Origin: Acidobacteriota bacterium
GTDB taxonomy: Bacteria > Acidobacteriota > Vicinamibacteria > Vicinamibacterales > UBA2999
DNA: 64,000 nt
Assembly: GCA_947482665.1 (NCBI GenBank)
Contig: CANKJK010000006.1
Location: 1-64,000 of the forward strand
Direction of reading: 5' to 3'
Below, one piece after another: positions 47,967 through 57,556 of this stretch; within the stretch, counting starts at the first letter, position 1, and each line of letters opens with the position of its first letter. The notes beneath the pieces are model-generated. The model was not told the DNA's origin, made no database searches, and saw only the letters and a program-made list of their open reading frames with translations. Position numbers and translations under genes: made by a program.

Positions 47967-49228
47967 CGCGGCGTCATCCGCCAGGGCGACACGTCGGCCC
48001 ACGACTCGAGCGCATCAAGGGCCCACCGCGTGGACTTGTCCTTGTGACACGACGTACAGGGATTGGGAATCCCGTACTTGTCGGTCATCGCGGGCGACAC
48101 GAACCCGAACGCGTGACTCCGCACGTTGACCGTCGCGATGGTCGACGCATTCCTCGGCATGTGACACGCCGCGCACTGATTCCCGGGGCTCCCGGCGCTG
48201 TGATGGGAATGCGCCTCCGGCGTGACGCCAGGGCCCGCCTGCTGCCGCGGGGCGTGGCACTGCAGGCACATCTCATTACCAGGAAACCTGAGGAGTCCCT
48301 CATGCGAGCTGCCGTGCGAGTCGTGACAGGCCGCGCACCTCACGCCCTTCGCGTACATCCGGCTCGCGACGTACTCGTTCCCCTGCATCCGGTTCTTGTG
48401 CGCGGAGCCGTCAGGCCAGTGCGTAAAGGTCGTCGCCCCGAGCGTGTGCTCTTCGAGTGCCCAGGTCGCGTTCAGGCGGTCACCTGGCTGATACCCAACC
48501 GCCCAGTCGTAGTACTGCCCTTCGATCGGATTCGCCTTCGGCCGCCCCTGCGAATGGCACTGGATGCAGACGTCGTTGGCCCGCACGTGGTCCAGCCGGG
48601 CCGGATTCACGATGTTGCCGCGCGACGGACGCGCCGCGTGCGCGGCGCCGGCGCCGTGGCACCGTTCGCACCCCACATTCCACTCGGTCACGCTGTGCGT
48701 CTTCACGTCATAGTTGACTGAGTGGCAGCCATCGCACAGTGGACCGGTCGGCCGCTCCTCCTGTGCCTCGGGATAATGGGCCACCCACCAGTCCGTGTTG
48801 GGCTGCACGTGGTAGGGACGCCAGACCTTGTTCTGTACGTCCCACTGCGCGGGCAGCACGTAGTAGTCGTTCCCCTGCTTCTTCCAGTAGCGCTGCTTCC
48901 ACTTGGTGCCGTAGGTGAACGCGACATCCTCGGGCCTGAACGTCACCAGCGGGTTGGGCGTCTTGAAGTCGCCCAGGATCGCCTCCGGATGTGCCTTTGG
49001 GTCCTGTACGACTCGGGCCATCAAGGTTTTCTCCCACCGGTCGTAAACCGCCTGGTGGCAGGGCCGGCACGAGCGCGACCCCGAGAAGGCCGCGACGGAG
49101 CCTGCCCCCCCGGCTGGCGCCGACGACTGCGTCGCAGCCGGCGAGGCCGACTTGGAAGCCGGCGACCCGCACCCCCACAGGCCGCCGAGCAGACACAGAC
49201 CCACGACACCCATACGAGATGCGGTCAT
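47963..49228 (-). CDS. Octahaem c-type cytochrome lipoprotein
   Basis: A 421-residue exported protein with eight CXXCH sites in order: CRPCH, CDGCH, CERCH, CIQCH, CAACH, CLQCH, CAACH, CTSCH. The N-terminus MTASRMGVVGLCLLGGLWGC is a lipoprotein signal (lipobox LWGC). Segments such as QWDVQNKVWRPYHVQPNTDWWV and CDGCHSVNYDVKTHSVTEWNVGCERCH recall multihaem proteins of the nitrite/hydroxylamine and DmsE-like groups, but no catalytic Lys-haem (CXXCK) is present, so electron transfer is the likely job. GGGAG before ATG 49228 fixes the start. It is coupled to the DUF2231 membrane protein. Confidence 0.88.
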   Translation of the reverse strand: MTASRMGVVGLCLLGGLWGCGSPASKSASPAATQSSAPAGGAGSVAAFSGSRSCRPCHQAVYDRWEKTLMARVVQDPKAHPEAILGDFKTPNPLVTFRPEDVAFTYGTKWKQRYWKKQGNDYYVLPAQWDVQNKVWRPYHVQPNTDWWVAHYPEAQEERPTGPLCDGCHSVNYDVKTHSVTEWNVGCERCHGAGAAHAARPSRGNIVNPARLDHVRANDVCIQCHSQGRPKANPIEGQYYDWAVGYQPGDRLNATWALEEHTLGATTFTHWPDGSAHKNRMQGNEYVASRMYAKGVRCAACHDSHGSSHEGLLRFPGNEMCLQCHAPRQQAGPGVTPEAHSHHSAGSPGNQCAACHMPRNASTIATVNVRSHAFGFVSPAMTDKYGIPNPCTSCHKDKSTRWALDALESWADVSPWRMTPR

Positions 49229-49286
49229 TGACGAGGCTCCCTCTGTGGCAGGACTGCGCAGCGACGCGGCCCACGCGACCGCGCCC

Positions 49287-52200
49287 TCATGCTGCCACCT
49301 TTCGCCGAACGCGGGTGACGGCCGCATAGAGCCCGGGCACGGCAAGCAGGGTCACTGGCGTTGAGAGCGCCAGGCCACCGATCACGGCCAGGGCCAACGG
49401 TCGCTGCAGCTCCGCGCCCGCCCCGAACCCCATCGCCAATGGCGCCAGCCCGAAGAGCGTGCAGACCGTGGTCATCAGAATCGGTCGGAGACGGATCCGG
49501 CCCGCCTCCAGCATCGCGGCATCCGGCGCGAGTCCAGACGCCCGCAGATGTTCGGAAAAGTCGAGCAGCATGATGCCGTTCTTCACCACGAGGCCGACCA
49601 GCAGAATGAGTCCCATCGCGGACGAGATGTTCAGGTCCGTGCCGGTCGCGGCCAGCACGGCAAACGCGCCACCAAACGACAGCGGTGCCGCCACGAGCAC
49701 GAGCAGGGCCGGCATCCACGCCCGAAACTGTGCCACCAGAATCACCAGCACGAGCACGACGGCGAGCCCGAAGACCAGCAGCAGCTCGCGGAAGGCCTGC
49801 CCCTGGGCGGCGAACTGGCCGCCGATTTCGTAGGTATAGCCCACGGGAAGCGGCAAGGCCGCCAGGGTGCGCTGCACCTCCGCCACGGTACTGCCGAGAT
49901 CGCGATGTTCCAGACGGCCCGTCACAGTCGCCATCGAGCGGAGGTTCTCCCGATGCAGCTCACTTTGTCCGTTGGTCCGATGGGCCGTCGCCAGCGCGGC
50001 AATCGGCAGCAGCGCACCGCCGGGCGACCGGATCAGGGTTCCGGCCAGACGTTCAGGATCGAACCGTGCCTGATCCGGTAAGCGAACGCGCACCGGCACC
50101 GTGCGGTCGGCCAGGCGCAGATCCGTGGCCACGCTGCCAAGCCAGTTCGCGGCGAGCTGCTGCGAGACCTGCTCGACGGAGAGGCCGTGCCGACCGGCCG
50201 CAACCGGGTCGACGGTCCACGTCACTTCTGGATTCCCGGCCTGCACGCCGACCACGTCGACGACCCCCTCGATCTTGCGCAGCGCCTCCTCGACCGGCGC
50301 CGCCAGCGCGGCGAGCCGCACCGGATCGTCGCCGAAGATCTTCACCTCCAGCGGCTCGGGACTCCCCTCCAGATCGCCGAGCATGTCCTGCAGCAACTGG
50401 ATGAACTCCAGTTCCACGAGTGGAGCGGCGGCATGGGCCCGCTCCCGCACGTCACTCACGATGGCCTCTGAGGACCGGGACCGCTGACTCCTCGGCTTGA
50501 GGCGCACGAGGATATCGCCGCTGTTCTGGGCCGTCGCGAACAGACCCAGTTCTGAACCCGTGCGCCGTGAGTACGCCTCCACCTCCGGCGTCGCGCGGAT
50601 CACGGCCTCGATGGCCCGCACCTGACGGTCCGTCTCACTCAGGGCGCTCCCCGCTGGCGTCAGGTAGTCGATGACGAACCCGCCTTCGTCGGACACAGGG
50701 AAGAACCCGGTGCCAACCCGGAGATACAACCCGCCCGCGAGGGCCGCGAGCACGAGACTGGCCACGACCGCCGTCACCGGTCGCCGGACCACCACCCGCA
50801 ACAGCGCGCCATAGCCGCGGTCCAGCCAGGTCGGTGCGTCTACCGGGACGACAGCCGCCGGCGACCGCCGCGCCAGCGCTCGTGCCAGGAGCGGCACGAC
50901 CGTGATCGCCATCACCAGCGAGAGGAGGACGGCTACCGACAAGCTCATGGAGAGCGCGCGGAAGAACTGCCCCGGCACGCCCGAGAGCAGTCCCAGCGGG
51001 GCGAACACCACCACGGTGGTCAACGTGGAACTCACCAGTGGTGTCAGTAGCTGCGTGACCGCATCAGCCACGCCGGCCGTCGCATCAGCGGCGCGTCGAT
51101 GCATGTTCTCGACGACCACGACGGCATCATCAATCACCAGGCCGATGGCCACCGCCAATCCGCCCATCGACATGAGGTTGATGGTGCTGCCGGTCAGCCA
51201 CATCACCAGAAAGGTCGGGATGACGGCCAGGGGCACCGCCGCCGCGGCACTGGCCGTCAGCCGCCAGTCGCGCAGGAACACGAGCAGGACGACCACCGCC
51301 AGCGCGCCACCAATCAGGATCGCGTCACGCACGCCGGCCACCGCGTCTTCCACGAAGGCGGCCAGGTCGTAGACGGGCGTCATCGTGAGCCCCGCGGGCA
51401 AGGTCCGCTTCAGCCCCGCCAGTGCCTGCTCCAGCCCGGCCTTCACCTCGAGGATGCTGGACCCCAGCTGCTGCGCGATGCTGATCGACACGGCGTCGTG
51501 ACCATCGCCCGTGATGAGGAGCGTCCGGTCCGGCGCCCCCCTGGTGACCATCCCCACATCCGACACACGGAGCGTGGTGCCGGGCGTGACACGCACCGGA
51601 GCGGCCGCAATCTGCGACAGGTCCTTCCACAGCCCGGAGGCCAGGGCGAGATGCTGCTGGCCGCCCTCCTGGAACCGGCCCACCGGAAGTAGCTGGTTCT
51701 GCGCCTTGAGCGTTTCGGCCACGTCGTACACGGTGAGTCCGGATGCGTGCAGCTTCGCGGGATCCAGGACGACCTCAATTTCGCGGGTGTCGCTCGACTG
51801 GACCTCGATGACGCCCGTGCCCGGCACGCGCGCCAGCTCGGGCTTGATCACATAGTTGGCGTAGTCGTGCAGATCGGCCGTCGGTAGCGCGCCGCTCAGG
51901 CTGAGAATGAACACCGGGAAGACGGCCGGGGTCATCCGCTCGATCTGGATGTCGGTCCCCTCTGGCAGATCGCGTTGGATGTCGGCCACGCGGTTCTGCG
52001 CCATCTGCAGCGCCACTTCCATGTTGGTGGCGGGGTCAAACTGCGCCGAGATCTCGGCAGCGCCGCGAATGATGCGGGAACGTACACGCCGCACACCTGG
52101 CACGGCCAGCACCGCCTGCTCGAGCGGCCGCGACACGACCAGCGACATCGAGTCCGGCGGCAGCGTGCCGGCATGCGCCAGAATCACGAGTCGCGGGAAC

Positions 52201-52322
52201 TGCAGGGGTGGATAGATGCCGCTCGGCAGGCGCAGCATGGCCACGCCGCCGCCCACCAGCACCGCCACCGTGATCAGGATCAGCGCACGGGCATGCCGGA
52301 ACGCGAAGGCCGTCGGACTCAC
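49287..52322 (-). CDS. RND efflux permease (CusA/CzcA-like)
   Basis: A 1011-residue inner-membrane proton antiporter with two repeats of six helices and two large periplasmic loops. Typical are the N-terminal helix, PGVRRVRSRIIRGAAEISAQF, GLAVAIGLVIDDAVVVVENMHRR (acidic residues in helix 4 used for protons) and ILLVGLVVKNGIMLLDF. The heavy-metal (HME) branch is suggested by the VIDDAVVVVEN pattern, but copper-binding methionines are not obvious, so a drug or other organic substrate is also possible. GTG 52322 overlaps the stop of the adaptor gene by four bases. Confidence 0.9.
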   Translation of the reverse strand: MSPTAFAFRHARALILITVAVLVGGGVAMLRLPSGIYPPLQFPRLVILAHAGTLPPDSMSLVVSRPLEQAVLAVPGVRRVRSRIIRGAAEISAQFDPATNMEVALQMAQNRVADIQRDLPEGTDIQIERMTPAVFPVFILSLSGALPTADLHDYANYVIKPELARVPGTGVIEVQSSDTREIEVVLDPAKLHASGLTVYDVAETLKAQNQLLPVGRFQEGGQQHLALASGLWKDLSQIAAAPVRVTPGTTLRVSDVGMVTRGAPDRTLLITGDGHDAVSISIAQQLGSSILEVKAGLEQALAGLKRTLPAGLTMTPVYDLAAFVEDAVAGVRDAILIGGALAVVVLLVFLRDWRLTASAAAAVPLAVIPTFLVMWLTGSTINLMSMGGLAVAIGLVIDDAVVVVENMHRRAADATAGVADAVTQLLTPLVSSTLTTVVVFAPLGLLSGVPGQFFRALSMSLSVAVLLSLVMAITVVPLLARALARRSPAAVVPVDAPTWLDRGYGALLRVVVRRPVTAVVASLVLAALAGGLYLRVGTGFFPVSDEGGFVIDYLTPAGSALSETDRQVRAIEAVIRATPEVEAYSRRTGSELGLFATAQNSGDILVRLKPRSQRSRSSEAIVSDVRERAHAAAPLVELEFIQLLQDMLGDLEGSPEPLEVKIFGDDPVRLAALAAPVEEALRKIEGVVDVVGVQAGNPEVTWTVDPVAAGRHGLSVEQVSQQLAANWLGSVATDLRLADRTVPVRVRLPDQARFDPERLAGTLIRSPGGALLPIAALATAHRTNGQSELHRENLRSMATVTGRLEHRDLGSTVAEVQRTLAALPLPVGYTYEIGGQFAAQGQAFRELLLVFGLAVVLVLVILVAQFRAWMPALLVLVAAPLSFGGAFAVLAATGTDLNISSAMGLILLVGLVVKNGIMLLDFSEHLRASGLAPDAAMLEAGRIRLRPILMTTVCTLFGLAPLAMGFGAGAELQRPLALAVIGGLALSTPVTLLAVPGLYAAVTRVRRKVAA

Positions 52323-53428
52323 TTCACCGCCACATGAATCGTGGCGCCGTCGGGCAGGCCGGCCTGGCCATCCACGATGACGGCCGCGCCGGGTTCCAAC
52401 CCCGACCGCACCTCGACCACGGCTCCATCCACAATGCCGAGCTGGACGGTCACACGACGCGCCTTGCCGCCCTGCGCCACGAGCACGGCCGTCTCGTCGC
52501 CTTCGCGGACGACTGCGGCGACTGGCACCACCAGCACCCCCGTCCGCCGTTCACCGTGGATGGTGACCTCCACCGGCACGCCCAGCGGAAGTGTCACAGG
52601 ACCCGTGAACGAGAGCCGGACCGTCACGCTGCCTGAGCCGTCGTCGCCAAACGCCGGGTCCGCCGCCACCACGAGGGCGGCGCTGCTCCCGTCGCCAGAC
52701 GGTGAGCCAGCCTCGGCCGCCGCACCGCGCTTGACGCGCGAGGCAGCCCCGGACGGCACCTGGGCCACCACCTCGAGATGCCGGACGTCCACCAGGCGCA
52801 GCACGGCATCGCCGGAGGCGGCTTCGACCGTGTCGCCCGGATTGTGCAGCCGGGCCGTCACGACACCATCAAACGGCGCGCGGACGAGACTGCGCGCGGC
52901 GATCGCATTCGCGGCGGCCAGCGCCGACTCCGCTTCCTGCGCACCGGCCTCCGCCTCGGCTGATGCCCGGCCGGCATCTTCGGCCTCGCGCCTGGCGGCC
53001 ACGCCCTTCTCCACCAGATCCCGCGACCTGAGCAGCGCGGCTCGCGTGTGGTCGACAGCGGCCCGGGCTCTGGCCAGGTCCGCCTGACGACGGGCGACAT
53101 CCGCCGCCGCGGACGGCACGTCAAACCGTGCCACCAGATCACCGCGGTGCACGGTCTCGCCCGGCGCGAACGGCATCTCCGCCACACGCGCCGGTTCTGG
53201 CGCCACGACCACCAGTTCCGCGCCGGGTGCCGGATGCACCACACCCGTCACATGCATCACCGCCTCCACGGTGCCTGTCGTGGCCGGGATCGTCCGGACT
53301 TCGACCACCGCGGGCGTCTCGGCCGCGCCCGTCTCATCCTCGGGTTCGGCGGTCCGGTGACACCCCTGGACGAGCACCGAGGTCAGGAGCAGCGCGCCAA
53401 GCGCGCGTATGAATGATCTCGCCATCAT
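52319..53428 (-). CDS. RND periplasmic adaptor (membrane fusion protein)
   Basis: A 369-residue lipoprotein-like adaptor (LLLTSVLVQGC near the start). It has a lipoyl/barrel-sandwich half-motif (PGAELVVVAPEPARVAEMPFAPGETVHRGDLVARFD), a coiled-coil hairpin rich in Ala/Arg/Glu (about residues 105-170), the second lipoyl half (RSLVRAPFDGVVTARLHNPGDTVEAASGDAVLRLVD) and a beta-barrel domain. It joins the permease to the outer-membrane channel. It overlaps both neighbours by four bases. Confidence 0.92.
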   Translation of the reverse strand: MMARSFIRALGALLLTSVLVQGCHRTAEPEDETGAAETPAVVEVRTIPATTGTVEAVMHVTGVVHPAPGAELVVVAPEPARVAEMPFAPGETVHRGDLVARFDVPSAAADVARRQADLARARAAVDHTRAALLRSRDLVEKGVAARREAEDAGRASAEAEAGAQEAESALAAANAIAARSLVRAPFDGVVTARLHNPGDTVEAASGDAVLRLVDVRHLEVVAQVPSGAASRVKRGAAAEAGSPSGDGSSAALVVAADPAFGDDGSGSVTVRLSFTGPVTLPLGVPVEVTIHGERRTGVLVVPVAAVVREGDETAVLVAQGGKARRVTVQLGIVDGAVVEVRSGLEPGAAVIVDGQAGLPDGATIHVAVK

Positions 53429-54648
53429 GGGAGCGGCACCCCCGCCGCGCGTTCCAGTTCGGTCAGGGCCACATGCAATTGCACGAGCGTGTCCAGCGTG
53501 CGCAGCCGCACATCGCGTGTCGCTTCCAGCGCCCGCAACAGCGCGGGCATGCCGGTCTGCCCCAGCCGATAGGAATCCTGCGCCAGCGTTTCCAGTTCCG
53601 TCGCCCGCGGTACAACGCCGTCGCGGTACCGCAGGTAGGCGCCGCGCTGCGCGTCAACCGCCGCCACGCTCGACGCAACCATTCCGGTCATCGTGACGGA
53701 CAGGGCCAGCCGCTCCGCCAGCAGCTTGTCGAGCATCGCCTGCTCCACGGCCACGCCCGCCTCGTGCGTGGTAAACAGCGGCAGCGTCACGGACAGTGAC
53801 GCCCGCCAGCCCACGCTGAACTCCGGCTGCGCGCCTTGCGTCAGCGTGGCACCAGGCACGAGGTCGGGCCTGCGCATCGATGTCGCCAGCGCGACCTTGG
53901 CCCGCTGCTCCTCAATCGACCGGTCCAGCATGGCCAGTTCCGGATGGCGCGCGGTGGCGCGCTCGATGAGCCCGGTCGTACCAGCCTCCGCCAGCGACTC
54001 AATCGGCGTGACCAGTACCGGCGCCGCGTCAAGCGGCCACTGCAGTAACGCATTGAGGGCAATACGCGCGGCCCGCACCTGTCCGGCCGCGAGCACCACG
54101 TCGGTTTCCGCCGACGCGACAGCCAGTTCCGCCTCGACGACTTCCAGGCGGGGCACGTCACCGGCATCAAACCTCACGCGGGCCGTGTCACGGGCCCGGC
54201 CCGCCAGCGTGACCAGATCCTGCAACGTCGTCAGCCGCGCCGCCGCCAACGCCAGATCGAAGTAGGCGCGGCGGACCTCGCTGCGCAGACGCGCCCCCTC
54301 CACCTCGACTGCCGCCTCCCCCGTGCGCACGGCAGCCTCCGCCACTGCGAGACGGCGCGCCCGCTTGCCACCAAGCTCCCATGGGAACGACACGCCGAAG
54401 GCTCGCTTCGGCGTCTCCCGTGCGAGCTCCACCGTGGTGTCGGGATTGGGCCGCTCAGCGGCCACGGCCACGCCCGCCACGTCCACGGCGCGCTGCCGCC
54501 TGGCCGCCGCGAGGCTGGGATGCGCCACGAGTGTCCGCGTCACGGCCTCTTCGAATGTCACCGCCTGCGGCACCTGTGCGCCCGCCGAGACCGGGAAGGC
54601 CAGGGGCAGGGCCAGGAGAGCCAGAACGGCCAACGGGTGTCGCCTCAT
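53425..54648 (-). CDS. TolC-family outer-membrane channel protein
   Basis: A 407-residue outer-membrane efflux protein with a signal peptide (MRRHPLAVLALLALPLAFPVSAGAQ) and two long helical repeats (TRTLVAHPSLAAARRQRAVDVAG..., ATARHPELAMLDRSIEEQRAKVALATSMRRPD). First gene of the channel-adaptor-permease operon. ATG 54648 is chosen because the signal peptide then starts properly; a longer start at 54675 would add nine polar residues. Confidence 0.9.
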   Translation of the reverse strand: MRRHPLAVLALLALPLAFPVSAGAQVPQAVTFEEAVTRTLVAHPSLAAARRQRAVDVAGVAVAAERPNPDTTVELARETPKRAFGVSFPWELGGKRARRLAVAEAAVRTGEAAVEVEGARLRSEVRRAYFDLALAAARLTTLQDLVTLAGRARDTARVRFDAGDVPRLEVVEAELAVASAETDVVLAAGQVRAARIALNALLQWPLDAAPVLVTPIESLAEAGTTGLIERATARHPELAMLDRSIEEQRAKVALATSMRRPDLVPGATLTQGAQPEFSVGWRASLSVTLPLFTTHEAGVAVEQAMLDKLLAERLALSVTMTGMVASSVAAVDAQRGAYLRYRDGVVPRATELETLAQDSYRLGQTGMPALLRALEATRDVRLRTLDTLVQLHVALTELERAAGVPLP

Positions 54649-54696
54649 CCGCTCACAGGTCGCGCGATCGTTCACAGCCAGGCCACGACCAACGCG

Positions 54697-55185
54697 CTAC
54701 GGGAGGACGTAGTCCGTCCACTCCACGATCTTGCCGTGCTGCACGTAGAACATCCCTGTATTGACGCGGATGGTCATCGCCGGCTGTCCCGCTGCCGCCG
54801 CGACGATGTCGTCACGCTCGTTGAGCACCACCGGCCCCAGCACGACCGACTTCAGCACCTTGAACTCAATCCCCCTCGCGACGAAGCCCTTAATCGTCTC
54901 GACGACCGCAGCCTTGCCAACGACGGGCGGCCGATTCTGGAGGAGACGGTACGTGCAGTCATCGGCCAGCAGCGACGCGATCGTGTCCATGTCCTTCTTC
55001 TTGAACGCAGCGCAGAACGCATCGACGACTTTCAGATTGGCCGCCTCCACGTCGGCACCCACAGGCTTCCCCATCGTGGCGGGCGACTGAAGCGCCAGAA
55101 GCGGTGAGGCTCCCAGTGCGGCAACGGTGGCAAGGCTTCCCGCGGCAAATGCGCGGCGCGTGACGACCTGACGGGACTTCGACAT
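54697..55185 (-). CDS. Exported limonene-1,2-epoxide-hydrolase-fold protein
   Basis: A 162-residue protein with a Tat-like signal (QVVTRRAFAAGSLATVAALGASPLLA) and a LEH/SnoaL-type fold: NLKVVDAFCAAFKKKDMDTIASLLADDCTYRLLQNRPPVVGKAAVVETIKGFV, TGMFYVQHGKIVEWTDYVLP. Its family opens epoxides or serves as a small binding pocket; the Asp-Arg-Asp triad expected for hydrolases is only partly visible. AGAGGAG before ATG 55185 fixes the start. It stands alone between the TolC gene and a 122-base gap. Confidence 0.8.
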   Translation of the reverse strand: MSKSRQVVTRRAFAAGSLATVAALGASPLLALQSPATMGKPVGADVEAANLKVVDAFCAAFKKKDMDTIASLLADDCTYRLLQNRPPVVGKAAVVETIKGFVARGIEFKVLKSVVLGPVVLNERDDIVAAAAGQPAMTIRVNTGMFYVQHGKIVEWTDYVLP

Positions 55186-55307
55186 GGAGGCTCCTCTCAC
55201 GTGAGCCCTCATGGTCCCACAGCGCGCCCCGGTGGAACAGGCACTTCCGGCTAGCTGGCGCACCCGGTCATGACGCCGCCCAGAGTTCCGCCGGCCCTGT
55301 CTCCAGG

Positions 55308-56396
55308 TCAACCAACGTCGCCGCGTGGTGCGAAGGGCAGGTCGAGCCACGGCGCATCCACGGGGTCATCCTCACGGCGGGTCAGGTCGCGGTCAAACAC
55401 GCGCGACACGGCATTGCCGGCGAGGTCCTCCAGCCGCGTCCGCACACGCAGACGACACGGTGCACCCGGCCATGGCTGTGCGGGTACGAACCGCCACGCT
55501 CGCCCGTCCGGCTGTGCCTCGCCCGCTCCAGGGATCGGCTCCGACTCACCACCCGGGTGATCGGCCAACGCCCGGAGACTGCCGTCAACCAGGACCCGAT
55601 CGAGCGGGCGCTCAAAGCGGACCACGAGGGGATCCCGGGTTCCTGCGGCTGGGAGGTCGAGCACCCACCAGTCGGGCCGCACGCGGGCACGCACGGCCGG
55701 GCCGACGACGTAGGACCGCGCCGCGCCCTCGCCCAGCGGTTGCCCCTGGGCGTCCGGCCATGCGGCGTCGATGGTCACGACACACGTGCGCCCCTCCTCG
55801 AGGGGATAGCCGGACTCCTGATGCGGCACGAGGCCGCGCTTGATCCGCCCGGGGTCGAGCAGCAATGTCAGCCGCGTGCGCGAGGCGTCCCAGAGCTGCG
55901 GCGTCATGTCCAGGAAGACGCCGTCCCGCCGGGCGCCTGTCGCGGCATCCGTCACGTGCACATGCCGCAGGGCGCAATCGTCACGCATCGGCGCCGAGAA
56001 CTGCACGGAGACTCGCAGCAGATTGAGAGGCACCTGCGGCACGTCCGGTTCAATCGCGACGACGCGCGTGGTCGCGCGGAGCGGACGGGCGGGCCGGGTG
56101 AGTGCGGCCACGCGGCGTCCATCGCAAAGCACCGCATAGGTCACGCCCGCCAGGAAGGGGAACCGCGGGTCGAATCGCAGGCCGTCGCCTTCGCGGCTCC
56201 ACTGCCCCGCCATGGACGGCCACGCCACGGTCTGCCGTGGCGCCGCCGGTTCCACGGTGGACTGCGCTCCGGCGGGCGCGGTCACGAGCGCGTCAGGTAG
56301 CACCGCCCAGTCGCCCTCCGCCGCCACCCCGTCGTCTCCGGAGGCGTCCACGACCAGGGCGGTTCTGTCGCCCTCTTCCCGCCACGAGAGGCGCAC
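55308..56396 (-). CDS. Hypothetical protein with Ig-like (SbsA/Big_5-type) repeats
   Basis: A 362-residue protein that I do not recognise. Three segments look alike and resemble Ig-like SbsA domains: LNLLRVSVQFSAPMRDDCALRHVHVTD, DPLVVRFERPLDRVLVDGSLRAL and CRLRVRTRLEDLAGNAVSRVFDRDLT, the last with the common D-L-A-G-N motif. No signal peptide or membrane helix is visible from the GTG start, which has GAGG upstream. It follows the propeller gene by seven bases and ends the TlpA-propeller operon, so the three products probably belong together. Confidence 0.7.
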   Translation of the reverse strand: MRLSWREEGDRTALVVDASGDDGVAAEGDWAVLPDALVTAPAGAQSTVEPAAPRQTVAWPSMAGQWSREGDGLRFDPRFPFLAGVTYAVLCDGRRVAALTRPARPLRATTRVVAIEPDVPQVPLNLLRVSVQFSAPMRDDCALRHVHVTDAATGARRDGVFLDMTPQLWDASRTRLTLLLDPGRIKRGLVPHQESGYPLEEGRTCVVTIDAAWPDAQGQPLGEGAARSYVVGPAVRARVRPDWWVLDLPAAGTRDPLVVRFERPLDRVLVDGSLRALADHPGGESEPIPGAGEAQPDGRAWRFVPAQPWPGAPCRLRVRTRLEDLAGNAVSRVFDRDLTRREDDPVDAPWLDLPFAPRGDVG

Positions 56397-56403
56397 AGCC
56401 GCC

Positions 56404-57534
56404 TCAGAGCGTGTCGGTCATGTAGGCGTGCAGGTGATAGTGTTCGTGCGCGTCCATCTGGAGCATCAGCACACGATCCGGGCCGAGGTTGGCCATCTTG
56501 CTGACACCTTCCTGCGGCAGGTTCTCACGCGGCACGCCAGTCGGTTCGTGCGGCTCGGTCAGCGGCGACTGCTGACGAATGTCGGACTTCTTCAGCTTCA
56601 TCAGCGGGTGCCGCACGTTGGACACCAGCAGGTACTCATCCGCACCCCTGGTGAAGGCCACCATGTCGAGCGGCGTATTGCCCCCGCCGAGCTCGGCCAC
56701 CGTGCGACCGGTGATCTTGTCGCCCGCCGCCACATCCTCGACGGAGAAGTGCACCACCGGCGTGCAGGTATAGCTCGCCAGAATGCTCGCATTCCCGTCG
56801 TAGGGCACGAAGGTGCGAATCGGCGAGGCTGTTTCCCACTTCGCGTGCGACACATGGAAGATTTCGAGCGCGTGCGCCTCGGCGCGCCCCGTGAACGGGA
56901 AGGGAATCCGCCGCAAGGTCGACGAGAACTCCTGATTGGAGGCGCCCGCTACGAGAAGTATGCCGTCAACGAACGCGAGGTCCGTGATGGTCACGGTGCG
57001 CAGCGGCTCACGCGCCACCTGCAGGGAGAAGTCCGCCTTGACGACATACGGGCTGCCTTCGCGGCTGCCCTGCACGACACGGCCCTCCACGCGCTCGTCG
57101 CCCTGCACCGGCGCATCCGCCAGCTCCATCCGCGCGAAGGGCACGCCCGTGAGGTTCACCTCGGCCACGGCGCCGTCGGCTCCGACCGTGAGCAGCGCCG
57201 GCAGCGCCTCGGCACCACTGCCCCGCATCACGGAGAGGTAGACCTGACCGGTCGTCGGGTGCACCGCGAGGTCGCGGATGAAGACCTGTTCCCGGGTACA
57301 CCCGAGGAACGCCGCAAGCCGCGCATCGAGATCCGTCACATCAAAGGAGGCCGGCGGCGCGGACGGTGCGCCCGCGCCCACATCGATGGCCACGATGCTC
57401 GCCGACTGGTTGTCCGCGACAAAGAGCACCCGGCCAAGCCCGAACGTGATCGCGCCAACCGACGCCAGCGTGGGCGTGCCGACGGTCATGCCGGACAGCG
57501 TCGCTCCTGATGCGGTGTTTACCGATGTGCTCAT
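56404..57534 (-). CDS. Beta-propeller protein, function unknown
   Basis: A 376-residue protein with repeats typical of a YVTN/NHL-like propeller (GRVLFVADNQSASIVAIDVG, IRDLAVHPTTGQVYLSVMRG, ITDLAFVDGILLVAG, DMVAFTRGADEYLLVSNVRHPLMKL). AGGAGAGG before ATG 57534 fixes the start, and no signal peptide is present, which is unusual for such propellers. The end, MDAHEHYHLHAYMTD, is rich in histidine. It lies between a TlpA-type protein and the Ig-like protein on one transcript. No function can be named. Confidence 0.7.
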   Translation of the reverse strand: MSTSVNTASGATLSGMTVGTPTLASVGAITFGLGRVLFVADNQSASIVAIDVGAGAPSAPPASFDVTDLDARLAAFLGCTREQVFIRDLAVHPTTGQVYLSVMRGSGAEALPALLTVGADGAVAEVNLTGVPFARMELADAPVQGDERVEGRVVQGSREGSPYVVKADFSLQVAREPLRTVTITDLAFVDGILLVAGASNQEFSSTLRRIPFPFTGRAEAHALEIFHVSHAKWETASPIRTFVPYDGNASILASYTCTPVVHFSVEDVAAGDKITGRTVAELGGGNTPLDMVAFTRGADEYLLVSNVRHPLMKLKKSDIRQQSPLTEPHEPTGVPRENLPQEGVSKMANLGPDRVLMLQMDAHEHYHLHAYMTDTL

Positions 57535-57556
57535 TCGCCTCTCCTCGTCGCCACGG

